A DNA stretch of 15,757 nt, taken from contig WRKE01000299.1 of NCBI GenBank assembly GCA_009778235.1, positions 1 to 15,757 on the forward strand. Reading direction: 5' to 3'. The stretch is from Pseudomonadota bacterium. Lineage in GTDB: Bacteria; Desulfobacterota; Desulfobulbia; Desulfobulbales; Desulfobulbaceae. The notes beneath the pieces were generated by a model. The model was not told the origin of the DNA, made no database searches, and was given only the letters and a program-made list of their open reading frames with translations. This document shows, piece by piece, positions 1-7,082 of this stretch (position 1 is the stretch's first letter; each line of letters begins with the position of its first letter). A program made the position numbers and the translations under genes.

Positions 1-1
1 G

Positions 2-205
2 GTGGAGGCCTATCGGTCTGAGCTGGAGTGGCGGCTCAACCGCTTGTACGAGGCGGCCTGGCATGAGGTCGGCCGGAAAACGCACGATGGAGGCAGACCG
101 GGGGCCGACAGGATGGCCCTAACCCGGAGCGGGCCGTCGCTGCGGGACGGAATACAAAAAACGCATGATGATGCATCTTGGCGGCAAACAGGCAACAGGG
201 GTTGA
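2..205 (+). CDS. possible C-terminal end of an unrecognised protein (partial)
   Basis: An open frame enters from the left edge and stops at 203-205, five bases before the preferred start of cbiA. The first 20 or so residues (SELEWRLNRLYEAAWHEVGR) could form an amphipathic helix. The remainder is rich in Arg, Gly and Asp and contains a loose internal repeat (KTHDGG and KTHDDA), which is less typical of a conserved domain. I do not recognise a family. The close spacing to cbiA would fit an operon, but an open frame of this length also arises by chance in GC-rich DNA. It may equally be spacer DNA downstream of a gene lying outside the window. Confidence 0.3.
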   Translation: MEAYRSELEWRLNRLYEAAWHEVGRKTHDGGRPGADRMALTRSGPSLRDGIQKTHDDASWRQTGNRG

Positions 206-210
206 TCGCG

Positions 211-1593
211 GTGGAAACAGTCAGAAGCATGGTGCTGGCCGGGATGAGCGGCGGTTCGGGCAAATCGGTGGTCGCGGTTGGCCTGGTCGCGGCCTTGAGC
301 AAGCGCGGCCATGGGGTGGTATCGTTCAAGAAGGGGCCGGATTACATTGATGCCGGCTGGCTCGGCAAGGCCTCTGGTCAGCCCTGCTACAATCTCGATC
401 CCTATCTGATGTCGGCCGAAGCCATCACCACCACTTTTCAGGGGCGCATCCCCGGAAACAGCTTTGCCGTGATCGAGGGTAACCGGGGCATTTTCGACGG
501 GGTCAGCGCCGAGGGCGAGTTTTCCACCGCCGAATTGGCTGGGCAGCTCGATCTGCCGGTGCTGTTGGTGGTCAACTGCGCCAAGACCACCCGAACCGTG
601 GCCGCCATGGTCATGGGCTGCCAACTCTTTGATCCGCGCATCCGCTTTGCCGGCGTCATCCTCAATCAGATCGCCACCGCCCGGCATGAAACGGTGATCC
701 GGCAATCCTTGGAAAAATACACCAATTTACCGGTACTCGGCATCATGCCCCGGTTGAAGAGGGATGTGTTCCCCATGCGCCATCTCGGGGTCACGCCGCA
801 TCAGGAATACGCGGCGGCCAGTGAAGCGGTGGCCAGCCTGGCGGAGTTGGCCGAGCGCCATTTCGACCTCGAGGCCATCATCGGCCGCATGCGCGCGGTG
901 GTGCCGTTGCCCCTAACGCAAAGCACCCAAGCCGCGCCACAAGTGACCATCGGCGTGCTCCGTGATGCCGCTTTCCAGTTTTACTACCAGGAAAACCTGG
1001 AGGCACTGGCGGCTGCCGGAGCCCGGCTGGTGATGATCGACGCCCTTAGTTTTCGGGAATTGCCGCCGGATCTCGACGGGTTGTACATTGGTGGCGGTTT
1101 TCCCGAAACCAGCGCCAGGGAGCTGGCTGCCAACGCCGGATTCCGCCGGTCGGTGCGCGAGCGCATCGACGCCGGATTGCCGGTTTATGCCGAGTGCGGC
1201 GGCTTGATCTACCTCGGCCGCTCCATCCTGCTCGACAATCAGGAGTATCCCCTGGCCGGGGTGTTTCCGGTGACCTTTGCCATTGGAGCCAAGCCGCAGG
1301 CCCATGGCTACTCCGCCTTCACCGTGGAAAAACCCAACAGTTTCTATCCAGTGGGAACCCGGATCAAGGGACATGAGTTCAGATATTCGATCGTGCATCA
1401 GTGGGATGGGACAGCCGATGAGCTGACCCTGGCCATGAACCGGGGGACTGGCTTTGGCGGTGGTCGCGACGGTCTGGTGAAAGGCAATACCCTGGCTCTC
1501 TACACCCATATCATGGCCTCGGGAACACCGGAATGGGCGCCGGGATTCATTGCCGCCGCTCGCAGGTTCGCCGCCGAAAGACTAAAAGCGTAG
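211..1593 (+). CDS. cbiA: cobyrinate a,c-diamide synthase family (CbiA; DsrN-type siroheme amidase possible)
   Basis: This is a glutamine- and ATP-dependent amidotransferase that converts acetate side chains of a modified tetrapyrrole to amides, acting in the cytoplasm. The N-terminal half is a P-loop ATPase/ligase domain: GMSGGSGKS has Lys18, followed by FKKGPDYIDAGWL and EGNRGIFDG. The C-terminal half is a type-3 glutamine amidotransferase domain with nucleophile Cys329 in YAECGGL and the triad His433 in YTHIMASG. The length of 460 aa matches the family. I chose the GTG at 211 because AGGGG at 196-200 is a well-placed ribosome site and homologues begin a few residues before the P-loop; the alternative TTG at 178 has none. 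The KKGPDYID-WL form, as I recall it, is common in DsrN, the siroheme-amidating paralogue of sulfur bacteria. Cobyrinate and siroheme substrates therefore cannot be separated here. Confidence 0.9.
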   Translation: METVRSMVLAGMSGGSGKSVVAVGLVAALSKRGHGVVSFKKGPDYIDAGWLGKASGQPCYNLDPYLMSAEAITTTFQGRIPGNSFAVIEGNRGIFDGVSAEGEFSTAELAGQLDLPVLLVVNCAKTTRTVAAMVMGCQLFDPRIRFAGVILNQIATARHETVIRQSLEKYTNLPVLGIMPRLKRDVFPMRHLGVTPHQEYAAASEAVASLAELAERHFDLEAIIGRMRAVVPLPLTQSTQAAPQVTIGVLRDAAFQFYYQENLEALAAAGARLVMIDALSFRELPPDLDGLYIGGGFPETSARELAANAGFRRSVRERIDAGLPVYAECGGLIYLGRSILLDNQEYPLAGVFPVTFAIGAKPQAHGYSAFTVEKPNSFYPVGTRIKGHEFRYSIVHQWDGTADELTLAMNRGTGFGGGRDGLVKGNTLALYTHIMASGTPEWAPGFIAAARRFAAERLKA

Positions 1594-1694
1594 CCTGCCT
1601 GAGCCGCATGGTCAGTTGGTCTTGGCTTGAACCAGGCCTGCTTGCGCCTCCAGCCGGGCCGGAGGTGAAGGTATTGGCTTTGGCCACGCTGATT

Positions 1695-1723
1695 TTGACA
1701 ATCGGCCGCAAAGGTTCTATAGT
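1695..1723 (+). promoter_or_regulatory. sigma70-type promoter for the kinase/HD-GYP operon
   Basis: A perfect -35 TTGACA at 1695-1700 is followed by exactly 17 bases and a -10 TATAGT at 1718-1723. This places a start of transcription near 1730, about 30 bases before the kinase start codon. GAGG at 1748-1751 lies 8 bases ahead of the ATG at 1760 and supplies the ribosome site. The match suggests fairly strong housekeeping expression; I see no clear operator next to it. Confidence 0.7.
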
Positions 1724-1759
1724 TATAGGATCAATCACTTTTCTTTTGAGGATGATGTA

Positions 1760-3766
1760 ATGGTGAAGACCGTATTGCTCGCCCTCGTCTGCCTCGTTGT
1801 CCACTTACTTACCCCCTTGCCTGCCGCTGCGGCGGAGGGTGATGTACCTTTGCTCACTTGGTTGCCGTTGATTTCGGCTGCGGTGACGCTCATCGTCGCG
1901 ATTCTGGTGATGCGTCCATGGCTGCTGAAACGGCTGAGGCACGATAAGGAAGAATTGACCCTGCAACTGCACCTGGCCGAACAGGCCATGGATCAGGTAC
2001 CGATCCCCATCCTGCAATTGGACAGTGCTTTGCACGTGGTCGCCGCCAACCAGAGCGGGCTGCGGGCCTATGCCCGGGAACAAGCCTCGTTGCGCGGTGT
2101 TGGCCTGCTTGACCTTATTCCTGGGCTGGCGAGCCATCCCGACTTCATGGCCCTGCGGTCTGCCGGACAGGAACAGGCAACGCTGGCTGAGGGGGCAAAG
2201 CCTTCGGCAGGGGAGCAACAGACCGAGGCGCCGGGACAACTGGTGAGGCTGGCTGGACAGGGCGGCAGCCGGCTGTACTGGTTCGGGCAGCGGCAAGAAG
2301 AACCGTGTCCCTGCGAGCCCGACTCGTTTGCCGAGGATTCGGCCCGCCGGATGAAAAGCGAGTTCATCGCCAACATCAATCACGAAGTCCGGACGCCGTT
2401 GAACGCCATCATCGGCTACACCGAAATGCTCACCAATTCCCAGCTTGCGGCCAAAGAAAAACGGTTTGTGGGCATCATCCACAAAAGCAGCATGGCCCTG
2501 GTCTCGATTTTCAACGATATCATGGAGCTGTCCAAGATCGAATCCGACCGGATTCAGATCACGATCACCTCGGTGCGTTTGCAGTCGATCATCAATGATG
2601 TCGATGGGTTATTCAAGGATGTCGCCGAAGAGAAGGGCATCCGCTTCACCTGCCAGGTGTCTGACCGCCTGCCCGAATATGTTTGGTTTGACGGGGTGCG
2701 GTTGAAGCAGATCCTGCAAAATTTGGTCGGCAACGCGGTCAAGTTCACCAGCGAGGGGGCGGTAAGCCTGATGGTGGACGGGGTGCCCGCCGAGGACAAG
2801 CCCGATTGTTTGAATTTGCGTTTTGTCATCGACGATACCGGCACCGGCATTTCTGAGGCGGATCAGCGGAAGATCATCGATTTTTTCCACCAGGCAGGGG
2901 AGACGGGCGCCAAGCCTTTTGGCACGGGCGGCCTGGGCTTGACCCTGTGTAGCCGATTGACAGTGATGATGGGCGGCCGGATCGAACTGGTGAGCAAAGA
3001 AGGGTTGGGGACCAAATTCACCCTGTTGTTCGACGAGGTGCGGGCGAGCCAATCGATTACAATCCCGCATGATACGGTTTCTTCGGGCAAGCCCGTACCA
3101 GGGGGGCGGAAGAAATTGCTGGTGGTGGACGATGTTGAGCTGATCAAGGACGTATTCCTCGACTATTTTCAAGACAGTCCGTACCAGGTGTTCACCGCGG
3201 ACACCGGCCCCGAGGCCATGAGCATCGCCCGGACCGAACAGCCGGACTTGATTTTCATGGATATGAATCTGTCCGGGATCAGCGGCCGCGAGGTTACCAC
3301 CCAACTGCGTGAACAGCCCGAGACCACCGCTATCCCGGTGGTGGTCATGACCGGGCATATCCTTGAAGAAGACGACTATCGCCCCCTGTTTGACGCCTTT
3401 TTGCAAAAGCCCTTCCGGCTGGAAGAGCTGCAGGAGGTGGTTGATCGCTTTGTTGTCCCTGCCACCGTGCAACAGCCGGCCCCGGGAGACAGCATGGACG
3501 AAGACGAACAAATCCTTGTCTTGCTGAATAACGGCATCTGGAATGCCGAACTGGAAGAGCTACGGCAACAGGCCGTCTTATCCGGCAGCCTGACCGATGC
3601 CGCCTCGTTGGGCACCTGCATGCAGCAGCGGGGACTGGCTGAGAACCAACCGATCTTGACCCGTTTGGGTGAAGAGTTGCTTCAGCATGCCCAAGACCCC
3701 AATATTCTGGGCGTGGACCGCCTCCTCGTCAAATTGTCCCGGATGGCTAACCGGAGTGAGCCATGA
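1760..3766 (+). CDS. membrane-anchored hybrid histidine kinase (PAS - HisKA - HATPase - receiver)
   Basis: This sensor kinase autophosphorylates on histidine and passes the phosphate to its own receiver domain. In order: an N-terminal signal/anchor (residues 1-25, ending in AAAA), a second hydrophobic helix (about 32-52), and a PAS-like segment (about 70-140, IPILQLDSALHVVAANQSGL). The HisKA H-box carries His208 in NINHEVRTPLNAIIGY. The ATPase domain has an N-box around Asn321/Asn325, G1 DDTGTGI at 358-364 and G2 GTGGLGL at 388-394. The receiver has acidic pair Asp457/Asp458, phosphoacceptor Asp501 and Lys550. Residues about 575-668 form an extra helical tail common in hybrid kinases; it lacks a clear Hpt motif. 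Length is 668 aa. The stop overlaps the next gene's start by ATGA, so the two are translationally coupled and probably form one pathway. The signal sensed is unknown. Confidence 0.93.
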   Translation: MVKTVLLALVCLVVHLLTPLPAAAAEGDVPLLTWLPLISAAVTLIVAILVMRPWLLKRLRHDKEELTLQLHLAEQAMDQVPIPILQLDSALHVVAANQSGLRAYAREQASLRGVGLLDLIPGLASHPDFMALRSAGQEQATLAEGAKPSAGEQQTEAPGQLVRLAGQGGSRLYWFGQRQEEPCPCEPDSFAEDSARRMKSEFIANINHEVRTPLNAIIGYTEMLTNSQLAAKEKRFVGIIHKSSMALVSIFNDIMELSKIESDRIQITITSVRLQSIINDVDGLFKDVAEEKGIRFTCQVSDRLPEYVWFDGVRLKQILQNLVGNAVKFTSEGAVSLMVDGVPAEDKPDCLNLRFVIDDTGTGISEADQRKIIDFFHQAGETGAKPFGTGGLGLTLCSRLTVMMGGRIELVSKEGLGTKFTLLFDEVRASQSITIPHDTVSSGKPVPGGRKKLLVVDDVELIKDVFLDYFQDSPYQVFTADTGPEAMSIARTEQPDLIFMDMNLSGISGREVTTQLREQPETTAIPVVVMTGHILEEDDYRPLFDAFLQKPFRLEELQEVVDRFVVPATVQQPAPGDSMDEDEQILVLLNNGIWNAELEELRQQAVLSGSLTDAASLGTCMQQRGLAENQPILTRLGEELLQHAQDPNILGVDRLLVKLSRMANRSEP

Positions 3767-4824
3767 CCAAGAAGAAACCCCTGGTCTTTGTTGTAGACGA
3801 TGTTCCCGAGAACATTCAGATTGCCATTTCCCAACTCAAGGAACTCGATTGCGATTTTGCCTACGCCAACACCGGCGAGCAGGCCTTGGAGCGAATCGCG
3901 AACACCATGCCCCAGTTGATCCTGATGGACGTCATGATGCCGGGGATAAGCGGCTTCCAGACCGTGGAGGAACTGAGTAAAAACCCGGACACCCGTTCCA
4001 TTCCAGTCATTTTCCTCACCGCCCGGGCTGAGTCCGACGACGTGGCCCGGGGTTTCGACCTCGGCGGCGTCGATTACATCACCAAACCGTTCAAGGGCGC
4101 CGAACTACGGTCTCGCGTCCGCACTCATCTGGAATTAAATGCATACCGAACCAGGCTCGAGCGATTGGTCAATGAGCGGACCCAAGAGGCGGAGCTGCTC
4201 AAGGACGTCATTATCGAGGCCATGGGTGAGCTCGCGGAGCATCGCGACCCCGAAACAGGCAGCCATATCCACCGGACCAGGGCCTATGTGGTCCTGCTCG
4301 CCGAAACCTTGGTGCAACAGGGGCATTTTCTTTCCCAACTGACCCCTGACTATATCGTGCTGCTGGGAAAATCGGCGCCGCTGCACGATATCGGCAAGGT
4401 GGCGATCCGTGATTCCATTTTGCTCAAGCCCGGCAAGCTGACGCCTGAAGAATTCGATGAGATGAAAAATCACGCCCTGCATGGTGAGGGGGTCATCGCC
4501 AATCTGGAGAAGATGGCTGGCCCGACCTCCTTTCTCAAATGCGCCAAGGAAATTGCCGGCGGCCATCATGAAAAATTCAATGGCAGCGGTTATCCGCGGG
4601 GCCTGGCTGGTGAGGCCATTCCTCTGGCCGGCCGGATTATGGCCGTGGCCGATGTGTACGATGCCCTGATCTCCAAGCGGGTGTACAAGAGTTCCATGAC
4701 CCACGATGAGGCCATGGACATCATGCTTGAAGGCAAGGGAATCCATTTCGATCCGGTGCTGATCGATGCCTTGGTCTTGGTGGAGACGCAGTTCCGCGAA
4801 ATCGCAGCCACTTACACCGATTGA
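3763..4824 (+). CDS. response regulator with HD-GYP c-di-GMP phosphodiesterase domain
   Basis: An N-terminal receiver (residues 1-120) with phosphoacceptor Asp56 in LILMDVMMPG, the switch region FLTAR and Lys in ITKPF is followed by a coiled linker (about 123-150, RLERLVNERTQEAELLKDVI). The C-terminal HD-GYP domain carries His208-Asp209 in PLHDIGK, HHE at 268-270 and the signature GSGYP at 274-278. All these key residues are intact, so it should hydrolyse cyclic di-GMP (typically to GMP) in a phosphorylation-dependent way. It overlaps the hybrid kinase by 4 bases (ATGA), which makes that kinase the likely phosphodonor. Length is 353 aa, standard for RpfG-type regulators. The diguanylate cyclase at 12235-11231 is the opposing activity in this window, though there is no evidence that they are linked. 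Confidence 0.93.
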   Translation: MTKKKPLVFVVDDVPENIQIAISQLKELDCDFAYANTGEQALERIANTMPQLILMDVMMPGISGFQTVEELSKNPDTRSIPVIFLTARAESDDVARGFDLGGVDYITKPFKGAELRSRVRTHLELNAYRTRLERLVNERTQEAELLKDVIIEAMGELAEHRDPETGSHIHRTRAYVVLLAETLVQQGHFLSQLTPDYIVLLGKSAPLHDIGKVAIRDSILLKPGKLTPEEFDEMKNHALHGEGVIANLEKMAGPTSFLKCAKEIAGGHHEKFNGSGYPRGLAGEAIPLAGRIMAVADVYDALISKRVYKSSMTHDEAMDIMLEGKGIHFDPVLIDALVLVETQFREIAATYTD

Positions 4825-4894
4825 AGCGCGCCCGGCGGCTTGCGGTCGCCGATGTTCCATCTTTTTGAAAACATGACGAAAACATCCGGTACTC

Positions 4895-4916
4895 GGCACA
4901 GGGCCAATCCTGTGCC
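4895..4916. repeat. 8-bp hairpin between the HD-GYP gene and yjbQ
   Basis: GGCACAGG at 4895-4902 is the exact reverse complement of CCTGTGCC at 4909-4916, with a 6-base loop. It lies 70 bases past the HD-GYP stop. No uninterrupted T-run follows, so it is at best a weak or Rho-assisted terminator. An mRNA-stability structure is equally possible. The rest of the gap from 4825 to 4973 shows no promoter that I trust. Confidence 0.35.
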
Positions 4917-4973
4917 AGGGATTGCTCATCTTGATGTTTTGATCTCCCCTTTCCCTATCTCCGCAAGTCAGCC

Positions 4974-5390
4974 ATGAAAAGTTATCACCAGGAACTTTGG
5001 TTCAACCTGCCCACCCGGCGGGCGTTTGTCAATATCACCCCAGAGGTGGAACAATGCCTGGCGGCAAGCGGTGTCACGGAAGGGCTTTTGCTCTGCAACG
5101 CCATGCATATCACCGCCTCGGTGTTCATCAATGACGACGAATCAGGCTTGCACCACGATTACGAGCAATGGCTTGAGCGGTTGGCGCCGCACGAGCCGGT
5201 CAATCAGTACCGGCATAACGGGTACGAGGACAACGCCGATGCCCATCTTAAACGCCAGATCATGGGCCGGGAGGTGGTGGTGGCGATTACCAAGGGAAAA
5301 TTGCATCTTGGCCCCTGGGAGCAGATTTTTTACGGTGAATTCGACGGTCGGCGCAAAAAACGGGTGCTGGTTAAGATCATCGGCGAATAG
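4974..5390 (+). CDS. YjbQ/UPF0047 family protein (secondary thiamine-phosphate synthase-like)
   Basis: A 138-aa single-domain protein of the small, widely conserved YjbQ (UPF0047) family. Signature elements are visible in order: MHITASVFIND with His45, His81 followed by NADAH (Asn87 to His91), the GKLHLGPWEQIF strand turn at 108-119, and EFDGRRKKRVLVKI near the end. The clustered histidines suggest a metal-binding or catalytic pocket. Family members from E. coli and elsewhere have weak thiamine-phosphate synthase activity, but their true physiological role is unsettled, so the enzyme name should be treated as provisional. The start is the first ATG before the conserved core; no strong ribosome site is seen ahead of it. 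It sits 26 bases upstream of the adaptor lipoprotein gene, probably co-transcribed with it. Confidence 0.9.
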   Translation: MKSYHQELWFNLPTRRAFVNITPEVEQCLAASGVTEGLLLCNAMHITASVFINDDESGLHHDYEQWLERLAPHEPVNQYRHNGYEDNADAHLKRQIMGREVVVAITKGKLHLGPWEQIFYGEFDGRRKKRVLVKIIGE

Positions 5391-5416
5391 GTTTGATAGT
5401 CGAGGGCATGTCACCG

Positions 5417-6484
5417 ATGGAACGAACAAATAGGATTAAAAATCCCTTGATGGCAGGCGTGGTTTGGCGGAGTTTTTCCTATTTGGCGGCTGCCGGCACG
5501 GCACTGCTGCTGGCAGCGTTCGGGTGTTCGGATCAGGCGGGAAAGGGTAGGGAGGCCGGCCTCCTGACCCTGTACGGCACGGTTGATATCCGGGAGGTGC
5601 AGCTGGCGTTTCAGGATGGTGGGCGGATTCTCGGGCTGACGGTCGACGAAGGCGCAGAGGTCAAGAAGGGGCAGGTGGTTGCTGAACTCGATCCTATCCG
5701 ATTTAAGATGGAAGTCGATCGGTTGACCGGCGAGGTGGCGGCCCAGTCGCAGCAGGTGGCGCGGCTCAAGATCGGTAGCCGGCCGCAGGAGATAGCGCGC
5801 GCCAGGGCGGCGGTTGCCGCGGCCCAGTCCAATCTCAAGGAGGCGGAGCTGGTTTTGGGGCGTAAACAGGCGCTACTCCACCTCAACCGTATTTCGCAGC
5901 AGGAAGTGGACAGCGCCCTGGCTGGAATGGAAACGTGGCAGGCCAATCTCAAAACAACCCAGGAGGAATTGTCGTTGGCGGTCGAAGGGCCCCGCCGGGA
6001 AGATATCGCCGCTGCCGAAGCGTCGCTGACGGCCTTGCAGGCGGCCAGAGAGCTGGCAGCCCAGCACCTGGCCGACACCCGGTTGCAGGCCCCGGCCACA
6101 GGGGTGATCCGCAACCGCATCCTTGAGCCCGGCGCCATGGCTTCGGCCGGCGCCCCGGTCCTGACCATGGCCCTGACCAATCCGCTCTGGGTCCGGGCCT
6201 ATATCAGCGAACCGGATCTCGGCCGGATTCGGGAAGGCATGGGCGCTGAAATCCAGACCGACAGTCAGCCGGGCAGGCGATACCAAGGGTGGGTCGGATT
6301 TATCTCGTCAACCGCCGAATTCACGCCGAAAACAGTCGAGACCACCGAGTTGCGCACCAAGCTGGTCTACCGGGCCCGCATTTTCGTCTGCGATACCAAT
6401 CAGGAACTCCGGCTGGGCATGCCGGTGACAGTGACAATCAATACGAACCAAAAGCAACAAGATAAGATGTCGGGCTGTGACTAG
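5417..6484 (+). CDS. HlyD/YbhG-like periplasmic adaptor (membrane fusion) lipoprotein
   Basis: This is the periplasmic adaptor subunit that normally links an inner-membrane ABC or MFS exporter to an outer-membrane channel. A hydrophobic leader (residues about 22-36) ends in AAFGC, a plausible lipobox with Cys37. Next come a biotinyl-lipoyl half-motif (GGRILGLTVDEGAEVKKGQ), a long coiled-coil hairpin (about 80-205, with repeated Ala/Glu/Gln heptads and SQQEVDSALAGMET), the second lipoyl half (LQAPATGVIRNRILEPGAM) and a beta-barrel region ending in LRLGMPVTVTI. The 355-aa length fits the YbhG (UPF0194) branch. The ATG at 5417 is chosen because GAGGG at 5402-5406 is correctly spaced; TTG 5393 and ATG 5408 are alternatives in frame. 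No ABC ATPase or permease gene follows, so the partner must be encoded elsewhere or has been lost. Confidence 0.87.
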   Translation: MERTNRIKNPLMAGVVWRSFSYLAAAGTALLLAAFGCSDQAGKGREAGLLTLYGTVDIREVQLAFQDGGRILGLTVDEGAEVKKGQVVAELDPIRFKMEVDRLTGEVAAQSQQVARLKIGSRPQEIARARAAVAAAQSNLKEAELVLGRKQALLHLNRISQQEVDSALAGMETWQANLKTTQEELSLAVEGPRREDIAAAEASLTALQAARELAAQHLADTRLQAPATGVIRNRILEPGAMASAGAPVLTMALTNPLWVRAYISEPDLGRIREGMGAEIQTDSQPGRRYQGWVGFISSTAEFTPKTVETTELRTKLVYRARIFVCDTNQELRLGMPVTVTINTNQKQQDKMSGCD

Positions 6485-6546
6485 GCCCTGGCCGGGGATA
6501 ACCCGACGGCCCCAGATCCTGCTGGCATGCGCACGTGGTTGGATGG

Positions 6547-6573
6547 GTTGGAGGTGAGCCCGCGCACCCCAAC
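6547..6573. repeat. bulged hairpin, GTTGG/CCAAC type dispersed repeat
   Basis: GTTGGAGGTG at 6547-6556 pairs with CACCCCAAC at 6565-6573 if A6552 is bulged, giving 9 pairs around an 8-base loop. The form (TTGGG ... CGCG ... CTCA ... CCAAC on the minus strand) resembles a class of imperfect intergenic hairpins common in proteobacteria, and the repeat at 15591-15621 has a related look. Family membership is an inference. Confidence 0.4.
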
Positions 6574-6657
6574 ATCTCCAAGGCCTTTGGCCTGCCATCA
6601 AAAAAAACTAGCCGTGACCTCCCTGCCAGTTTTTCTTACTTCTTTGCTTGCCCAAAA

Positions 6658-6697
6658 GTGAATGGCTCCACCGGCTTTAGCCGGTGGAGCCATTCAC
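6658..6697. repeat. perfect 18-bp palindrome with 4-base loop
   Basis: GTGAATGGCTCCACCGGC at 6658-6675 is the exact reverse complement of 6680-6697, with loop TTTA (TAAA on the minus strand). It lies between the ends of two convergent genes, where it could act as a bidirectional transcription barrier, although no T-run follows on either side. The GGCTAAAGCC core read on the minus strand resembles hairpins at IS200/IS605 ends and REP-type elements mobilised by RAYT transposases. No transposase lies beside it. Confidence 0.75.
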
Positions 6698-6739
6698 TGG
6701 GGTTGATTGCGGTAAAAGTGTTGTGAAAACTGTTAGATA

Positions 6740-6754
6740 CCTGATGAGATCAGG
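6740..6754 (-). terminator. weak candidate terminator after the HNH gene
   Basis: CCTGAT at 6740-6745 pairs with ATCAGG at 6749-6754 around a 3-base loop, 17 bases past the HNH stop on the minus strand. Downstream on that strand only a short T-run (GTTTTC) appears after about 10 bases. It is a poor match to an intrinsic terminator and is listed for its position. Confidence 0.25.
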
Positions 6755-6770
6755 GGCAGTACAGCAAACC

Positions 6771-7082
6771 TTATTTGCGGTGGTGCAAGGCTGTCATGTA
6801 TTCCTCCCATTCCACTGGCAGCAGGGATTTTTTTTTGTTGTTGCACTCCTTGCAGCAGGGCACAAGATTGTCCTTGGTGCTGCGGCCGCCACGGGTCAAG
6901 GGAATGACATGGTCCATGGTCAGGTTGTGGTAGCCGACCCGCTGGCCGCAGTACCAGCAGGTGCCGGCGGCGGTCTTCTGCTGCCACCAACGGCTTTTGC
7001 GTAAATCCCTGGCCTTGCTGCGTTCGGCCCGGATCAGGGCGTCGTCGATGGCATCAACGCTAAAGTATTGTTCGTGCTTCAT
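6771..7082 (-). CDS. small HNH endonuclease family protein
   Basis: A 103-aa protein made of a charged N-terminal helix region (residues about 8-38) and one HNH domain. Visible elements are a zinc knuckle Cys42-x2-Cys45, Asp57-His58 in MDHVIPLTRGG, Asn72 in KDNLVP, the second knuckle Cys77-x2-Cys80 and NNKK. Together they make the full HNH/McrA-like ββα-metal fold for metal-dependent DNA nicking or cleavage. The ATG at 7082 is preferred over the upstream TTG at 7100; it still overlaps the end of folC by 23 bases, which suggests translational coupling. It is the last gene of the uvrD-folC-HNH set. Stand-alone HNH proteins of this size occur on chromosomes, phages and mobile introns. There is no linked methylase or phage gene here, so its role is unknown. 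Confidence 0.87.
   Translation of the reverse strand: MKHEQYFSVDAIDDALIRAERSKARDLRKSRWWQQKTAAGTCWYCGQRVGYHNLTMDHVIPLTRGGRSTKDNLVPCCKECNNKKKSLLPVEWEEYMTALHHRK

Larger units (their letters stand above)
6485..6770. other. non-coding interval between convergent genes, with hairpin repeats
   Basis: This gap separates the plus-strand adaptor gene from the minus-strand HNH gene. No reading frame here resembles a protein. It holds a bulged hairpin at 6547-6573, a short AGGCC-TTT-GGCCT repeat at 6581-6593, an A-rich/T-rich inverted pair (about 6598-6610 with 6627-6639), the perfect palindrome at 6658-6697 and a small hairpin at 6740-6754. The stretch near 6635-6656 (TTCTTACTTCTTTGCTTGCC) looks to me like part of a dispersed repeat seen in many genomes, which is recalled and not tested. 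Confidence 0.6.

Noticed and set aside
88..180. Loose direct repeat (AAAACGCACGATG and AAAACGCATGATG) considered as iterons
   Set aside because: Only two imperfect copies, with no AT-rich or replication context; probably chance or part of the upstream gene tail.
1647..1665. CCTCC...GGAGG hairpin after cbiA considered as a terminator
   Set aside because: Only five clean pairs before a mismatch and no T-run; too weak to annotate.
2609..3511. 300-codon minus-strand open frame opposite the hybrid kinase
   Set aside because: It is antisense to well-supported HATPase and receiver motifs. Its peptide is rich in His, Gln, Arg and Gly with no domain, as expected for the complement of GC-rich codons.
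4135..4929. 264-codon minus-strand open frame opposite the HD-GYP gene
   Set aside because: The plus strand carries the full HD-GYP signature, and the opposite peptide has no recognisable features.
6477..6557. GTG-initiated short frame overlapping the end of the adaptor gene, considered as the start of an ABC ATPase
   Set aside because: It stops after about 26 codons and shows no Walker A or other ABC likeness.
6684..7004. 106-codon plus-strand open frame with hydrophobic stretches
   Set aside because: It overlaps the palindrome and runs opposite the zinc-knuckle and HNH motifs of the minus-strand gene, which is far better supported.
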